This document shows positions 22,089 through 34,504 of a stretch of DNA of 64,000 nt, one piece after another; the stretch's first letter is position 1, and the number at the start of each line of letters is the position of its first letter. Source of the DNA: Heloderma charlesbogerti. Lineage: Eukaryota > Chordata > Lepidosauria > Squamata > Helodermatidae. Both the position numbers and the translations under genes were made by a program. The stretch lies in NCBI GenBank assembly GCA_026122225.1, contig JANEZZ010002244.1, forward strand, positions 1,110,501-1,174,500, given 5' to 3'. The notes under the pieces are model-generated. The model saw only the letters and a program-made list of their open reading frames with translations, was not told the origin of the DNA and ran no database searches.

Positions 22089-22844
22089 TACTAATTATCA
22101 CTAAAATGCTTCTATTTTTCTAGAACATGATGGAAAGCGAGAGCAGGGAATGACTGTTTTCATAAACGAAACCCCCACCAGTCTCTTGTTCACACAGCAA
22201 CATGAGCTTTACAGTCAGCAATACCTTTCAGCAGTACTATGAAGGAGACTGACCCAGTTCAGATGTCACACTGGCTGGGAATGACTGATGGGGGAGAAAA
22301 CTGAATGAACCCTATCTGAGGCCTCTGGAAGTCTGACTGGAAATCACAGGCTTGTAAACCAGCAGCTTTTCCTCACTAAAATATCCAGTAATCTCATGCT
22401 GAGTCAACTCCAAATAGACAACCCAAACTGGCTGGAGGGAAAGCAGCCAATATGGAAAATGTGTGTGGATGGCGTACATGGAACAGAGTTCAAGCGCACA
22501 ACATTTGTTTGAGGAAGATTATATCCAGCTCTCAAGGCCCAATATCATGGCGGTTGCTCTGCTGTACATTAAAAAAAAAAAATTGCCTGATTATTTAAGA
22601 TTCTTTCCCACGATGTGCCATAAAAATATCCTTTCTTACTAAAGCTGGGCCAATAATTATTGATTTAGGTCTGTTTAGGGTCATCTCAGGTTCCAGGAAT
22701 GGGACCTGTCTTGCACCTCCAGATACATTCTGGACAGACAGAATGGCACCAGAGGCACACTCAATGGTTTACAACCTCCCTAAATGCTCCTGAGGTACCT
22801 TGTCTTTTCAGGTTCCTTCCCAGACATCCTGTCTTGCATCACAC

Positions 22845-23016
22845 AGCATAAGAGAGTACATTCTTTGTTTGCAGAAGATTCCAGGTTCAATTCCTGCCAT
22901 CCCCAGGTACAGCTAGGAAAGAATCCTGCCTGGAGAACCACTGCCAGGCAGTGTCAACAGTACTGGGCTAGATGGACCAATGGCCTGACTCAGTATAAGG
23001 CAGCTTCCTATCTTCC
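22845..23016 (+). mobile_element. tRNA-derived SINE with LINE-like tail
   Basis: A degraded tRNA-like head contains a pol III B-box-like GGTTCAATTCC (22894-22904). It is followed by a unique body and the tail GGGCTAGATGGACCAATGGCC then TGACTCAGTATAAGGCAGC with a CTTCCTAT end. The same structure is found on the minus strand at 43549-43750 and 44731-44918, and a tail piece lies at 62166-62213. The shared tail is presumably what the partner LINE reverse transcriptase recognises. Confidence 0.7.
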
Positions 23017-23167
23017 TAAAAGCAGCAACTCTCTCCAACTGTTCTGGCAGTCTGCCTTGAAAACAGAACAGCAGGGTGAGCAACTATCATCAGTTTTGTT
23101 ATCTTAAACAACAGTCTTATTGAATTCAGAAAGGTAAGAAGATGTGGATTAATGGAGAATAGACACT

Positions 23168-24031
23168 GGCCTGGTTCACACATTCTAACCATAACCTATG
23201 GTATGAGTTCTTGAATTCCAGGTTGTCATGATGTGTGAATGTGGCTACACTAACAAACCATCGTTTGTTAAGCTTGAAAACCCCAGAAAGAGAACTCATG
23301 GTTTGTTGTTGGGTTGTGAACACTAAGTTGTTTAAACCATGGGCTGCCATTACATGACAACCAAGAACCATGGGTTGTTCATGAGTTGTTTTGCCAGGCT
23401 ACAAAGGTGGTGGGAAAGACCAGTAAAACAACAATACAACAACAACAACAAGTAGTGAGGCGGGTGGCTACTAGGAAGAGGGCTTTTTTTGCTGTGGCAC
23501 CCCAGCTCTGGAATGAGCTCCCTAGTGAGGTTCGCCTGGCACCTACATTGTATTCTTTCGGTGCCAGGTGAAGACCTTTTTATTTTTCCAGGCATTTTAG
23601 CATTTTAGCTTTCTAAATTTTTAGCTTTGCTGTTTTAAATCTGTATTTTAAACTCCTGCACTGCTGCTAGGTTTTATTGTGGTTGTATTGTTATATTGTG
23701 GTTTTAACGTTCTATATATTTTAAATTGTTTTATTGTGTGTGGTTTGGTTTTAATTTTTGTGAACCGCCCAGAGAGCTTCGGCTATTGGGTGGTATAGAA
23801 ATAAATAAATAAATAAAACAACACCTCAGTCACTCTACATGCCAGTACTACAGTGCTACAAAGGCATTTGGGATACAGGGAGGGAGCAGGCAAAAGAGGA
23901 GGGAGACAAACATCCCAGGGATTGGGAAAACCAACTAGGGTTTGTTTGATCACCTGCCAGGCAAATCATGGATAGAGCAACAAACCATGTATTAAATAAA
24001 CCACGGACTAGTGTTATGCACAAACCAGACC
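23168..24031. mobile_element. TGGTTCACACAT fold-back element interrupted by L2
   Basis: The left end is GGCCTGGTTCACACATTC (23168). The right end is GTTATGCACAAACCAGACC (24031), its imperfect inverse. Related ACCATGG/GGTTTGTT blocks recur in both halves. The element is split by the L2 fragment at 23449-23818. It has no coding frame; the class is not resolved. Confidence 0.55.
23449..23818 (+). mobile_element. L2 LINE 3' tail fragment
   Basis: It encodes a short L2 C-terminal piece (RAFFAVAPQLWNELPSEVRLAP in the frame near 23470-23535) and then the L2 3' end GTGAACCGCCCAGAGAGCTTCGGC, ATTGGGTGGTATAGAAATAAATAAATAAA. It was inserted into the older fold-back element. Confidence 0.85.
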
Positions 24032-24555
24032 AATGTGGGCCTCTGTAATTTACCAGGTTTAGTCAGGAAACATCTTTTAGCATAGGAAAAACAGCATCCA
24101 GAAAAATAAATGTAAGATTTCAGTTTGTTTTGAAGGAATTACATTACATACAGCTTTGCAAGTGTTTTCATAGTCACGCATAATTACAGACAATAAATCA
24201 TTACATTGTCAGCAGCACTATGGTACAGAAGGGTATTATAAATCCCCTGGAATATTCAAGAGTTAGAGCATGGGGATATACAGTAAGGAGTTTTAAATCC
24301 AGTCTCTATAGACTGCTCACAGTTGCAATCCCTTTTCCTTTCCTTTGCACAGATGAACCCCTAAGGCCAGCCCTGCCTGTAATTGTATAAAGGGAATTTT
24401 CTCACACTTGTAGGAAAAGCGCCTTTATACGTTTGTAGTGATGCTGATTGTATCTCATTCAGGACTGGAGGGCTTCTTTTTTTCATGGCTTTTTTTCTCC
24501 AAACTTTATTGGCAACTCTTTCTATATAATATTATTTGTGGAATCAAGAAAAATG

Positions 24556-24575
24556 TCACACACACACACACACAC
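24556..24575. repeat. (CA)n microsatellite
   Basis: About ten CA units. Confidence 0.9.
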
Positions 24576-24938
24576 AGCAAGTATTTAAAAAAGAAGCATA
24601 ATAAGATTGTGTTGCTTTCTGCAATGGTCCTCCACATTGGAGGTTTCCTTGCCATGGCTACAACATCTAAAATAGCTTTCTATGTAGGTCCTCCACAGAG
24701 CATTGGGAGTTTCTGCCATTGCCTCTAGAACTTTCCTGTACTGGGATAGAAACCATACTAGACATATTATAAAAAATATGGGAAGGGAAGTCACCAACAC
24801 GGAATTCCCAGCCACAGAGATGAGAAAATGTAGACTGCCATTACTGCCATTCCTCACTCAAGATTCTTAGTTCTCTTTGTATTATTATATCAAATCAGGC
24901 TCTATAAGGACTGCAGGAAGATTTGAAGTCCCTAAAGC

Positions 24939-25072
24939 AAGGAAGGGCAACATGTGGCCCTCCAAATGTTTTGGCCTACCAGTCCCGTCAGCCCTAGCCA
25001 TCACAACCTATGGTGAAGGATAATGGGAGTTACAGGCCAAAATGTCTGGAGGGCCACAAGTTACCCACCCCT
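24939..25072. mobile_element. hAT-like fold-back MITE
   Basis: A palindrome from AGGAAGGGCAACATGTGGCCCTCC to GGAGGGCCACAAGTTACCCACCCCT, the same family as 15916-16049. Confidence 0.8.
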
Positions 25073-27755
25073 GGCCTAAACGATATACAATATACAATGA
25101 GCATATTAATATAGCCAGCCAACCATCTTGCTACGTACATGCACACTATCCTATACACATCACAAATTTGTATGTTATTTTTTTTCCTCGCCAGAAGATT
25201 CATCAATGCCATTGAAATCTACGGACAGTCCCATATTGGATTTGTTGTGCTTTGTATTAGGTGTTAGGAGAGAAGAGAATAAATTGTGTAATATGTTCCA
25301 AACAAAGGATTAGTGAGGAAAATTTCATGCTGCCCTTTCTCAGCATTATATTACATTGGCTCCAGAATGGAGTGAAGGAAAATATCTTCCCATGTAATTT
25401 CAGAAGCCATTTTTATGCTATTATTGAATTTCCACGGGTTGTACCCCTAGCATGGCTTGATAATGAACACCATTAATCTCTTGTTCCTTGAGTACTTGAG
25501 TACCTGGGAGTCTATAAATTAAGCTATGAAAACATATCACCAGATTCACAACCTAGTTTAAATCAGAGCATTTGGATTTAAGCTGCTTGGGTTTCACTTT
25601 GTAGTTAATCAGGCTGTGAGTAAACTACTTCTAAAAGTGGTTTGGGAGAAGCTATGTGCTGCCAAAATACATAAATAGAAAAAACTAAATAATCGCAGTT
25701 CAGCTTCAGTTTACAGCTGAATGCTCTGATGTAAATAGGAAAGTGTAATGGATTGTAGCCCCCCCCCCCCCGAGCCCTCGATTATATAAGGTCCAGATTA
25801 GGAATTCAAACTCTACAAGAATCATAAAGAGTTGTTGTTAGCGAGAGCCAACAAAAGGTTCTGAATACCATCCTACAAGGACAACAAAACCATTACCCTT
25901 ATAGCAGTACTAGGCAGCAATTAAGGAAAAAATGTCTGATTGAAGTTTAGGATTAAAGGAACCTAACAAAAATAAAATATATATTTTAGACACTAAGGTT
26001 ACAATTACAGCAGTAGTTATAATCAGACTTTTAAAATCAGTAGTCAAGCACTTCATTTCTTTCCAAGACTGTAATCTCAGATACTTAACACACATTTATA
26101 AGAGGTTCCACATTATGTAGTCACAGAGTTTGCTAAAGCATGGTGCACCTCTTTAAGCCTTGATCTTTCTTGAATGTTTAGTCTGAGTACAGGGGGAATG
26201 GCGGGGGCGAGGGGAGAGGAGGAATCTCTTTAGCACCAGACGCGTTAATGTGTTTCCAAGGCATGTGGAGGAGAAGGTTAAAAACACTATAATGAAATAT
26301 TTTTGCGTAATATTTGAGTGGAGGGTTTTTTCCATGAGACTGGGAAAAACAGAAAATCTTCTGAACTTTCCATTATTTCAGTCTATTCATTTTTATTTTC
26401 CTGGTTCTGAATGAGACACGCAGTTTTTGTCATAATGAGTGCAATCTACATCCCACTAAAATCCATGGCAGAACTCCAGTGGATATTTGTACTGAACAGT
26501 GTCAGTCTTTCCATGTGAGAAATTGGTTTATCATTTTAAAAGAGGTGAACATTATTTTCAGTGAGCTTGCTAAGAAACTGTTTTGTTAACTAAGATAACA
26601 AGCATGACATATTAGCTCAAAGCAGTAGCCCAAATAAATATCCCTGTAATAAATGCTCTTGGGTCATATACCCCCACCCCACCCCAACAAACAGTACTCA
26701 TAAACTGGAACTATATTTAGATCCAGTTCATGACAATATTCTAGACTTCTGGTGGGGCCAACCAATGATATTATGGGTTCATTGTACTAACCTAAGTGTA
26801 TTTGTGTGTGGGCAATTTAAATTCTCACTGTGGGGGAATGATTGAATGTAGGATGAATTGCAGGAAGAAAAGAATAAGCTCTGTCATTCCATAAAAGCCA
26901 CTAATGATCACACTGGTGGAGATGCATGAAGAATGATTCACCCCAGACATGTTGACTTCCACCAGACATGTCAGATTCTCCATCTGTTCGAAGAATCTTC
27001 ATAGCACTGAAGTGATGTAGTGTACCATTGTGAGAGATGTTTTCCTGTGGTTCTGTTCTCCCCCGGCCTTGCATGTTAATGCTAAAAAAAAGTTAGTACC
27101 TCTTCAGATCTTTGAGTTTTGCCCAAACACCGTTTGTTTGCCTTCAATATTTTATTTGACTGCAGGCCCCAAATCGATGAAGCGTGGTTTCCTTGGCTTC
27201 ATCCGATGCCACTACAGTATTGTTTGAAGGGTCAGCGCTACCTAGGCAGGGCAAATTGTGGAAGCCCTCCCCAAACAATTATTGGCTTCCCTCCTGGCAA
27301 TGATCGAGGAGAAAGGACCTGTTCAGGTTTTCCTGCCTGCATGATCCTGCAAACTAGGGCGGCTATTTCCGCATCACCAAAAACAGAGCATAGGACACAG
27401 ATATGCAAAATCCCCAGCATATGCTAATGTACATGTATAGATGCAAATTTAGAAATAATTACTATAATTTACATGGAAGTACAATATATGTCACCACAGT
27501 GAGAAAGACTTTGAGCAGGTGACCTGTGAGTCTGCTGTCCAAGTGCTAACAGTTTATAGGCAACTTCAAGGCTCCTTGCTCTCCCTTCTTATGGTTCTTT
27601 ATCTTTAAACTTTAAAGAGGACTGTCCCCTGAAAAGTAGGACACATAGTCACCTGACTTCAAATATTATTGCAATGGACTAGGAAAAGTTGTTCCCAAGT
27701 CACTGTAACAAGGCATGAACAGGTCATACATCCAAAATGTCTGGCTATAGCAACT
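25073..27755. other. Gene-free interval
   Basis: About 2.7 kb with no convincing coding, RNA or repeat feature except a C-run near 25760. Frames of 60-100 codons here lack splice or family support. Confidence 0.45.
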
Positions 27756-27887
27756 TTCCCAACTTGGTGCCCTCCAGATGTCTTGGAATACAACTCCCAA
27801 TATTACCAGTCAGCATGACTAATGGTCAGAAATGATGGAAGTTGTAGTCCAAAACATCTGGAGGGAACCAACTTGGGGAAGGTTGGG
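27756..27887. mobile_element. hAT-like fold-back MITE variant
   Basis: CCCAACTTGGTGCCCTCCAGATG on the left and its inverse CATCTGGAGGGAACCAACTTGGGG on the right, with a TACAACTCCCA/GTTGTAGTCC pair between. Relatives lie at 43301-43412 and 43862-44710. Confidence 0.75.
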
Positions 27888-28079
27888 CTATATATCGGAT
27901 CCAGATCTAGTCATACTTAAGATCAGACCCATGGAGCAGTATCCAATGGAGCACTTACACACCCACCAATGCCGTGATGCCCCACCCCTTGCTGATTCTG
28001 TTGCACAAGCAGTGGGTCCCACCAATTGCATTGCACAAGAAGGACCCACCACTTGTGCAGTGGAGATTTAACGCTTCCT

Positions 28080-31000
28080 AGAGGAAGCCAAAGGTATGCT
28101 ATGCAGGGCCACCCAAGACGGACAGGTCATGGTAGAGAGTTCTGACAAAATGTGGTCCACTGGAGAAGGAAATGGCAACCCACTCCAGTATTCTTGCCAA
28201 GAAAACCCCATGGAACGTATCACAAGGATAAAAGATATGATACTGGAAGATGAGCCCCTCAGGTCGGAAGGTGTCCAATCTACTACTGGGGAAGAGCAGA
28301 GGGAATTTCCAAGTAGCGCCAGAAAGAGTGAAGCGGCTGGGCCAAACCCGAAAGGACACTCAGCTGTGGGTGTGTCTGGAGGTGAAAAGAAAATCTGATA
28401 CTGTAAAGAACAATATTGCTTAGGAACCTGGAATGTAAGATCAATGAATCAAGATAAGCTGGAGGTGGTCAAACATGAGATGGCAAGATTGAACATCGAC
28501 ATCTTGGGAATCAGCAAACTAAAATGGACAAGCATGGGTGAATTTAATTCAGGTGACCATTATATCTACTTCTGTGGGCAAGAATCCCTTAGAAGAAATG
28601 GAGTAGCACTCATAGTCAACAAAAGGGTGGGAAAAGCAGTACTGGGGTACAATCTTAAAAATGATAGAATGATCTCAGTATGAATCCAAGGCAAACCATT
28701 CAACATCACAGTAATTCAAGTCTGTGCCCCAACCACTGATGCCGAAGAAGCTGAGGTTGATCAGTTCTATGAAAACCTACAACACCTTCTAGAATGAACA
28801 CCAAAAAAGGATGTCTTCTTCATCATAGGGGATTGGAATGCTAAAGTAGGAAGTCAAGAAATAACCAGGATAACAGGCAAGCATGGTATTGATGAACAAA
28901 ATGAAGCAGGACAAAGGCTAATAGAGTTTTTGCAAAGAGAACACACTGATCATAGCAAACATTCTTTTCCAACAGCACAAGAGGCGACTCTACACATGGA
29001 CATCACCAGATGGTCAATATCGAAATCAGATTGATTATGTACTTTGCAGCCAAAGATGGAGAAGCTCTATACAGTCAGTAAGAACAGGACGTGGACCTGG
29101 CTGTGGCTCAGATCATGAGCTTTTTATTGCAAAATTTCAGCTTAAATGGAAGAACGTAGGGAAAACCACTAAACCATTCAGGTATGACCTCAATCATATC
29201 CCTTATGAATATACAGTGGAAGTGAGGAATAGATTTAAGGGATTAGACCTGATAGACAGAGTGCCTGAGGAACTATGGACAGAGGTCCGTAACATTGTTC
29301 AGGAGGCAGCAACTCAATCCATCCCCAAGAAAAAGAAATGCAAGAAAGCAAAGTGGCTGTCTGATGAGGCTTTACAAGTAGCTGAGGAAAGAAGGGAAGC
29401 GAAAAGCAAGGGAGAAAGGGGAAGATATACCCCACTGAATGCAGAGTTCCAGAGAATAGCAAGGAGAGACAAGAAGGCCTTCTTCAATGAACAAAGCAAA
29501 GAAATCAAAGAAAACAATAGAATGGGAAAGACTAGAGATCTTTTCAAGAAAATCGGAGATCTCAAGGCAACGTTTTGTGCAAAGACGGGCATGATAAAGG
29601 ACAAAGAAGGCAGGTAACAGAAGCAGATGACATTAAGAAGAGGTGGCAAGAATACACAGAAGAACTATACAGGAAAGATCTTAATGTCCCTGATAGCCAT
29701 GATAGTGCGGTCACTGAACTTGAGCCGGACATCCTAGAGAGTGAAGTCAAGTGGGCCTTAGGAAGCATTAGTAACAAGAAAGTTAGCGGAGATGACGGTA
29801 TTCCAGCTGAGCTATTTAAGATCCTAAAAGATGATGCTGTTAAAGTGCTGCATTCAATATGCCAACGAATTTGGAACACTCAACAGTGGCCACAAGACTG
29901 GAAAAGGTCAGTTTACATTCCAATGCCAAAGAAGGGCAATGCCAAAGAGTGTTCAAACTACCGTACAATTGCACTCATTTCACATGCCAGCAAGGTTATG
30001 CTCAAAATCCTACAAGCTAGGCTTCAGCAGTATGTGAACTGAGAACTACCGGAAGTACAAGCTGGGTTTTGAAGAGGCAGAGGAACTAGAGATCAAATCG
30101 CCAACATTCACTGGATCATGGAGAAAGCAAGAGAATTCCAGAAAAACGTCTATTTCTGCTTCATTGACTATGCTAAAGTCTTTGATTGTGTGGATCACAA
30201 CAAACTGTGGCAAATTCTGAAAGAGATGGGGGTACCAGACCACCTTAGCCGTCTCCTGAGAAACCTGTACGAGGGTCAAGAAGCAACAGTAAGAACCAGA
30301 CATGGAACAACCGATTGGTTCAAAACTGGGAAAGGAGTACAAGGCTGTATATTGTCGCCCTGCTTATTTAATTTATATGCAGAATACATTATGAGAAACG
30401 CAGGGTTGGATGAATCACAGGTTGGAATTAAGATTGCCAGGAGAATTATCAACAACCTCAGATATGCAGACGATACCACCCTAATGGCAGAAAGTGAAGA
30501 GGATCTAAAGAGCCTCTTGTTGAGGGTGAAAGTGGAGAGTGCCAAAGCTGGTTTGAAACTCAACATTAAAAAAACTGAAATCATGGCATCTGGCCCCATC
30601 ACTTCCTGGCATATAGAAGGGGAAGAAATGGAAGCAGTGACAGATGGTATGGTTTTCCCAGTAGCAACGTATGGCTGTGACTGTGAGAGCTGGACTACAA
30701 GGAAGGCTGAGCACCGAAGAATTTACGCTTTCGAACTGCGGTGCTGGAGAAGACTCTTACGAGTCCCCTGGACTGCAAGGAGGTCAAATCAGTCAGTCCT
30801 AAAGGAAATCAACCCTGAGTGCTCATTGGAAGGACAGATACTGAAGCTGAAGCGCAAATATTTTGGCCACCTAATGCAAAGAGAAAACTCTCTGGAAAAG
30901 ACCCTGATGCTGGGAAAGATTGAAGGCAAAAGGAGAAGGGGACGGCAGAGGATGAGATGGCTAGATAGCATCACCAATGCAATGAATATGGACTTGAGCA

Positions 31001-31107
31001 CACTCCGGGAGAGAGCGCAGGACAGGAAGGCCTGGCATGCTATGGTCCATGGGGTCACGAAGAGTCGGACACGACTGAACGACTGAACAACAACAACAGA
31101 GGAAGCC
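28080..31107 (+). mobile_element. BovB (RTE) LINE, nearly full length
   Basis: A 3.0-kb BovB non-LTR retrotransposon at 28090-31097 flanked by a 10-bp target duplication, AGAGGAAGCC (28080-28089 and 31098-31107). It has a short 5' UTR (with CACTGGAGAAGGAAATGGC), a single ORF encoding an APE-type endonuclease and reverse transcriptase, and the BovB 3' end (GTCACGAAGAGTCGGACACG then ACTGAACGACTGAACAACAACAACA). Intact BovB is about 3.2 kb. The shortfall is mostly an internal deletion near 30645. In-frame stops and frameshifts kill the ORF. The related fragments at 35254, 42102, 49855 and 54315 show that the family was active in this lineage. BovB is known for horizontal transfer between squamates and ruminants. 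Confidence 0.95.
28402..31086 (+). pseudogene. BovB endonuclease-reverse transcriptase ORF, broken
   Basis: Reading order: the APE endonuclease starts with a TWNVRSMNQDKLEVVK block near 28426, and LDILGISKLKW-like and GDWNAKVG blocks follow. The linker has KKKKCKKAKWLSDEA (about 29330). The RT has DGIPAELFK (29790), CFIDYAKVFDCVDHNKLW (30159), QGCILSPCLFNLYAEYIM (30344) and the catalytic YADD at 30463-30474. The C-terminal domain runs to the stop at 31084. Damage includes in-frame stops at 28681 and 28795, several frameshifts in 28930-29215, a frameshift near 29600, stops at 30040 and 30070, and an internal deletion after EAVTD (about 30645). The copy at 54315-54945 shows that roughly 50 residues are missing there. 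V replaces the usual A in the DYAKAFD motif. Confidence 0.9.
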
Positions 31108-31319
31108 CTGAAATGAGTGGAAAAACCCATTTCTGGATTCGGACAGGTCAGGGGAACTCCCTCATGTGAGCTCCACTGATCTGCCGTGTTCCAGAAATAA
31201 GCATTTTTGCTTGTTTCCAGTTGCTCCCAGAAGCACTAAATTTCTGTTCTGCAAGCAGTGGGTACCGCTTGTAGAACAGAATTGGTGGGGCATACATAAT
31301 CAGTGGGAGCATAACTGTT
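31108..31319. other. Gene-free interval
   Basis: Host sequence that continues the BovB insertion site. No feature is recognised. Confidence 0.4.
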
Positions 31320-31410
31320 CTGTTGGATACTGCCCACTGAAATCAATGGGACTTAAATTAGTCATTCCAATGGGTCTATTCTTAAGTATGATGAAGTCAG
31401 GATCCAACCC
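31320..31410. repeat. Short interspersed repeat, family with 13305-13402
   Basis: CCACTGAAATCAATGGGACTTAA, TTAGTCATTCCAATGGGTC, TAAGTATGATGAAGTCAGGATCCA match the order of blocks at 13305-13402. Confidence 0.55.
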
Positions 31411-32504
31411 CATAATCATTAATCAATTAGTCACCTAGATAAATTGATTAGAACCTTTCCAGCTATTTAAAACGCCCTTGATTAATGCAACATTTCTTTT
31501 ATAATGGTAACTATTTTTTTGTAGTAGACTTATAAAAATGTGCAGGTGGTAGCTGCCATTTTAGAAGAGGCATTCTCCCTTTTCACAAGGTGGGAATGTT
31601 TCTTCAAAGTTGTGCACCATATGAAACAAAGAAAGTAGGCCTCCCTGCCCCCTCATAGTATTGATTTTATTAATATGCCAATGGGAGGAGCAATAAACTC
31701 ACATGGAACCTGGACCAGAGATAACACTACTGCTACATCGGTGGAACAGCTGCCATAGCCAATGTGTGTTCAGCTTGGGAGGGGAAAACACAGTACCAGA
31801 AAAAACAGAAAGCTGTGGAAAACAGCAGCCCCCACCCACAGCATCCTGGAAATTCCACCACCACTTACCAATCGAGGATTGTGCCAGCAACAGTGCCCGC
31901 ACGCCATTTTGCTGGGTACGTAATAACAGTTGGCACATATTTCTTTTGATTATAATCTCACAATAGCAAATAATCAGAGAACACATACTTAGTATTACAC
32001 ACATTATACCTCCCCCATCCCCCCTGCTCCAGTCCTGCTGATTTTGCTCTGGGCTGTTTATCAGAGCTTCCAACGTTGGCCGTATTCATTAACGGCCCGG
32101 TTTCCACTGCTGACAGTTCCATACTAGACCTCCCAGCCTGATTTTGTTATTATTGTGACCAGGTGAAAACGGTAGCACTGCTTGTCTGTGTATGTTAGTT
32201 AAGTCAAATATATGCAAATAGTAAGAGACTAACTTCGAGTTGTGCCAGCCGGTCGCTCCGCTTCTCCGACTTACGGTTTTTCACAGTCTCATTTGATGAT
32301 CAGTAGTAGAACACTTTTGTTCACAATAGGAGGTCCCAGGTTCCACCTCTGATATCTCCATCTCAAAGAAAACAGACTGACAAAGGCATCAGGCCAAAGT
32401 AGATGCTATGCTAGCTTTATTAATACAGGGCAAGATGGAGTAGAAGCTACAGTTCTGGGAAGTATCTCCACTATGACTGGTTTTCTGGGGCATGTTTGTT
32501 GACT

Positions 32505-32552
32505 GGGGCATGTTGGGAGTTATAGGACTTTTTTCTGTCTAAACATGGCTTC
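32505..32552. repeat. Half-copy of the 18530 fold-back MITE
   Basis: GGGGCATGTTGGGAGTTATAGGAC then TTTTTTCTGTCTAAACATG matches the right arm of 18530-18644. Confidence 0.7.
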
Positions 32553-32621
32553 GAAAACCACTGCTGTAGCACAATACTCCAATGATCATGTTACCTATAT
32601 ATTTCCCTGCAGAGAAACAGC

Positions 32622-32622
<1 letters not shown>

Positions 32623-32665
<43 letters not shown>

Positions 32666-32674
32666 TGTGTGTGG
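32623..32674. repeat. (GT)n(GA)n compound microsatellite
   Basis: About 12 GT units run into about 10 GA units, then a short GT run and a G tract. Confidence 0.9.
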
Positions 32675-33313
32675 GGGGGTGCCGAAAGCGAATAGTGCTG
32701 GAAGAAGCGAATAGACAGCCCTGATCTATCCCTGCAGCTGCATTTCAGTTAGATAAATGCAGTGCTTTTCCAAAAGGCATTTTCACTGGTGGGGAATGAA
32801 CTCAGAAGAGCACTTTGAACCATGCAGAGTGTCACATTTAACCTTTCATAAAAATGCAAATTATATAATAATGCAATACGAAGAGGAATGTATTTTAACA
32901 TCACATGTGATTTAAAGAAATTTAGCGCCTACAATTAACCAAAGATGTTCAGATTTCTGGAAGAATAATTGTATGCACCATGTGCTAAATTTTACCAGGA
33001 ACATTTTCTGCATTCCCTGCTTTCAGTATTTTTTAGCCATATCACTGCCTTTCTCCAGCTGTAATTCCATTCTCTGCTGAACCTTCCCAGCTTTAGGAAG
33101 TTTGGATATGTTCTTTTAAAAACAACTCCCTCAGTTCTTACCAGTATTTGCTTCCGCTGTTTTCTGCACAGTTTACAGGCAACATGTGTAATTTTTCCCA
33201 TTCTTAAAAGCCTCGAATAATTCCAATTGTACTGACTCTGTTTTCATTGTTTGCCTTTTTTGCACAGCACTGATGGTCAGTTTTTGGAATTTATTTCTTC
33301 TGATACTGCGATT
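32675..33313. other. Gene-free interval
   Basis: No recognised feature. The minus-strand frame at 32992-33201 lies just 3' of the frame at 33314-33560 and may belong to the same unidentified remnant. Confidence 0.35.
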
Positions 33314-33560
33314 TTAATTTCTGTGGAAGGGAATGTTTTTCTCTCTCATTTTGATCAGGTTTTCTTTGAGGAGTATCACCCCCTCCTTTAATTCGAAAAT
33401 GTCTTTTGCTGAATCAACGGTTGTAGCAACAGCAGTGTCTGAAGAGTGTCTGGCAAAAAGACTCATTAATTTAAGAACGTTTACAGTGGTGTGTTTCATT
33501 TCTATATTCTTCCTTTTTGCACTTTGTGAAGGGAGCAATGGGTTGCCCAAGGTCCTGACA
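33314..33560 (-). other. Unidentified open frame, possible old coding remnant
   Basis: The 3' part of a 141-codon minus frame (33314-33739) has ordinary protein-like composition, with a charged helical stretch (SAKDIFELKEGVILLKENLIKMREK) rich in Lys and Glu. The N-terminal part looks like random translation. No family was recognised. It has no splice-site pair, promoter or polyadenylation context that would make it a gene. It could be a processed-pseudogene or transposon remnant, or chance. Confidence 0.2.
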
Positions 33561-34181
33561 GTGTAGTGTCGGCTCCCGCCAGCTGACCACAGCCAGCGGC
33601 AATAAATCACCAGCTGATAACAGGGCTGTAAACCTGTCCAAGGCTGGGAAGCGAAAAAGTGGTTTGTAGCAAGGGATGTTTTACCCAGGCAGTGGGGATC
33701 TCTACACCTCAAGCTTATTTCACATTCATGGTTGCTCACTCACTGAATTGTGTGGGTCCATTACACGACATCGTCACTGTCCAGTCATTATTCCACTATT
33801 TCCTCCCACCTATCCCGTGTTTTCCTCAAACAGAAAAAAAATGGGGTATTTTTTCCAGCCCACGGAACAGGAGTGCCATGATCTCCACGTGAAATTCTCC
33901 CATAGCAGAAGAAACCGCTCTGCCTGCCTGCTGTGGGCAATTGTTTTTGGTTGTTGGCGGTGCAGTCAGGATGAGGAAGGAAGGCGCAAGGGCAAGAATT
34001 GCCTGCTGATTGCATATCCTGCCTCCGCATTTCTCAACTGGAGGGAGAAGAGGGTCAAATGCTTCCCTGCAATGAAGGGAGACACATCTTATCCCCCACC
34101 CCACCAAGCTCAGAAGCAACGTCCTCTGTTGTTTCAGAGCACCCTATTAAGATCAATGGGCTTACACGAGGGTTGCAGATT

Positions 34182-34263
34182 TACAGGGTGATCTTATGTC
34201 TACTCAGAAGTAAGTCCCATTGAGTTCAATGCGGCTTACCTCCAGGTAAGTGCCCAGGATTGG
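34182..34263. repeat. GCAATCCTAT hairpin repeat
   Basis: ACAGGGTGATCTTATGTCTACTC with AGAAGTAAGTCCCATTGAG, then TTCAATGCGGCTTACCTCCAGG and TAAGTGCCCAGGATTGGG. The arms fold back. Confidence 0.75.
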
Positions 34264-34504
34264 GGCCAAGAGAAACCAGTTAATCTACAAAATCAAGATT
34301 CCCCCCCCCCTTTGCACACATGCCAGGGAGGGAAGAAGGCACTCCCTCAGTTCAAACCATGCGGCTGCCGTGTAAAGAAGCCTTTCTTTATCACACAACC
34401 GAAAGCAGGAGGGGTAGAAAGGAGTGTGTGTAAAGGCAGTCAGTTGTGATCCTGCATTTAAAACAGAAACAGAGAGCCCCATTTTAAATCAGGATTTTAG
34501 GCTG

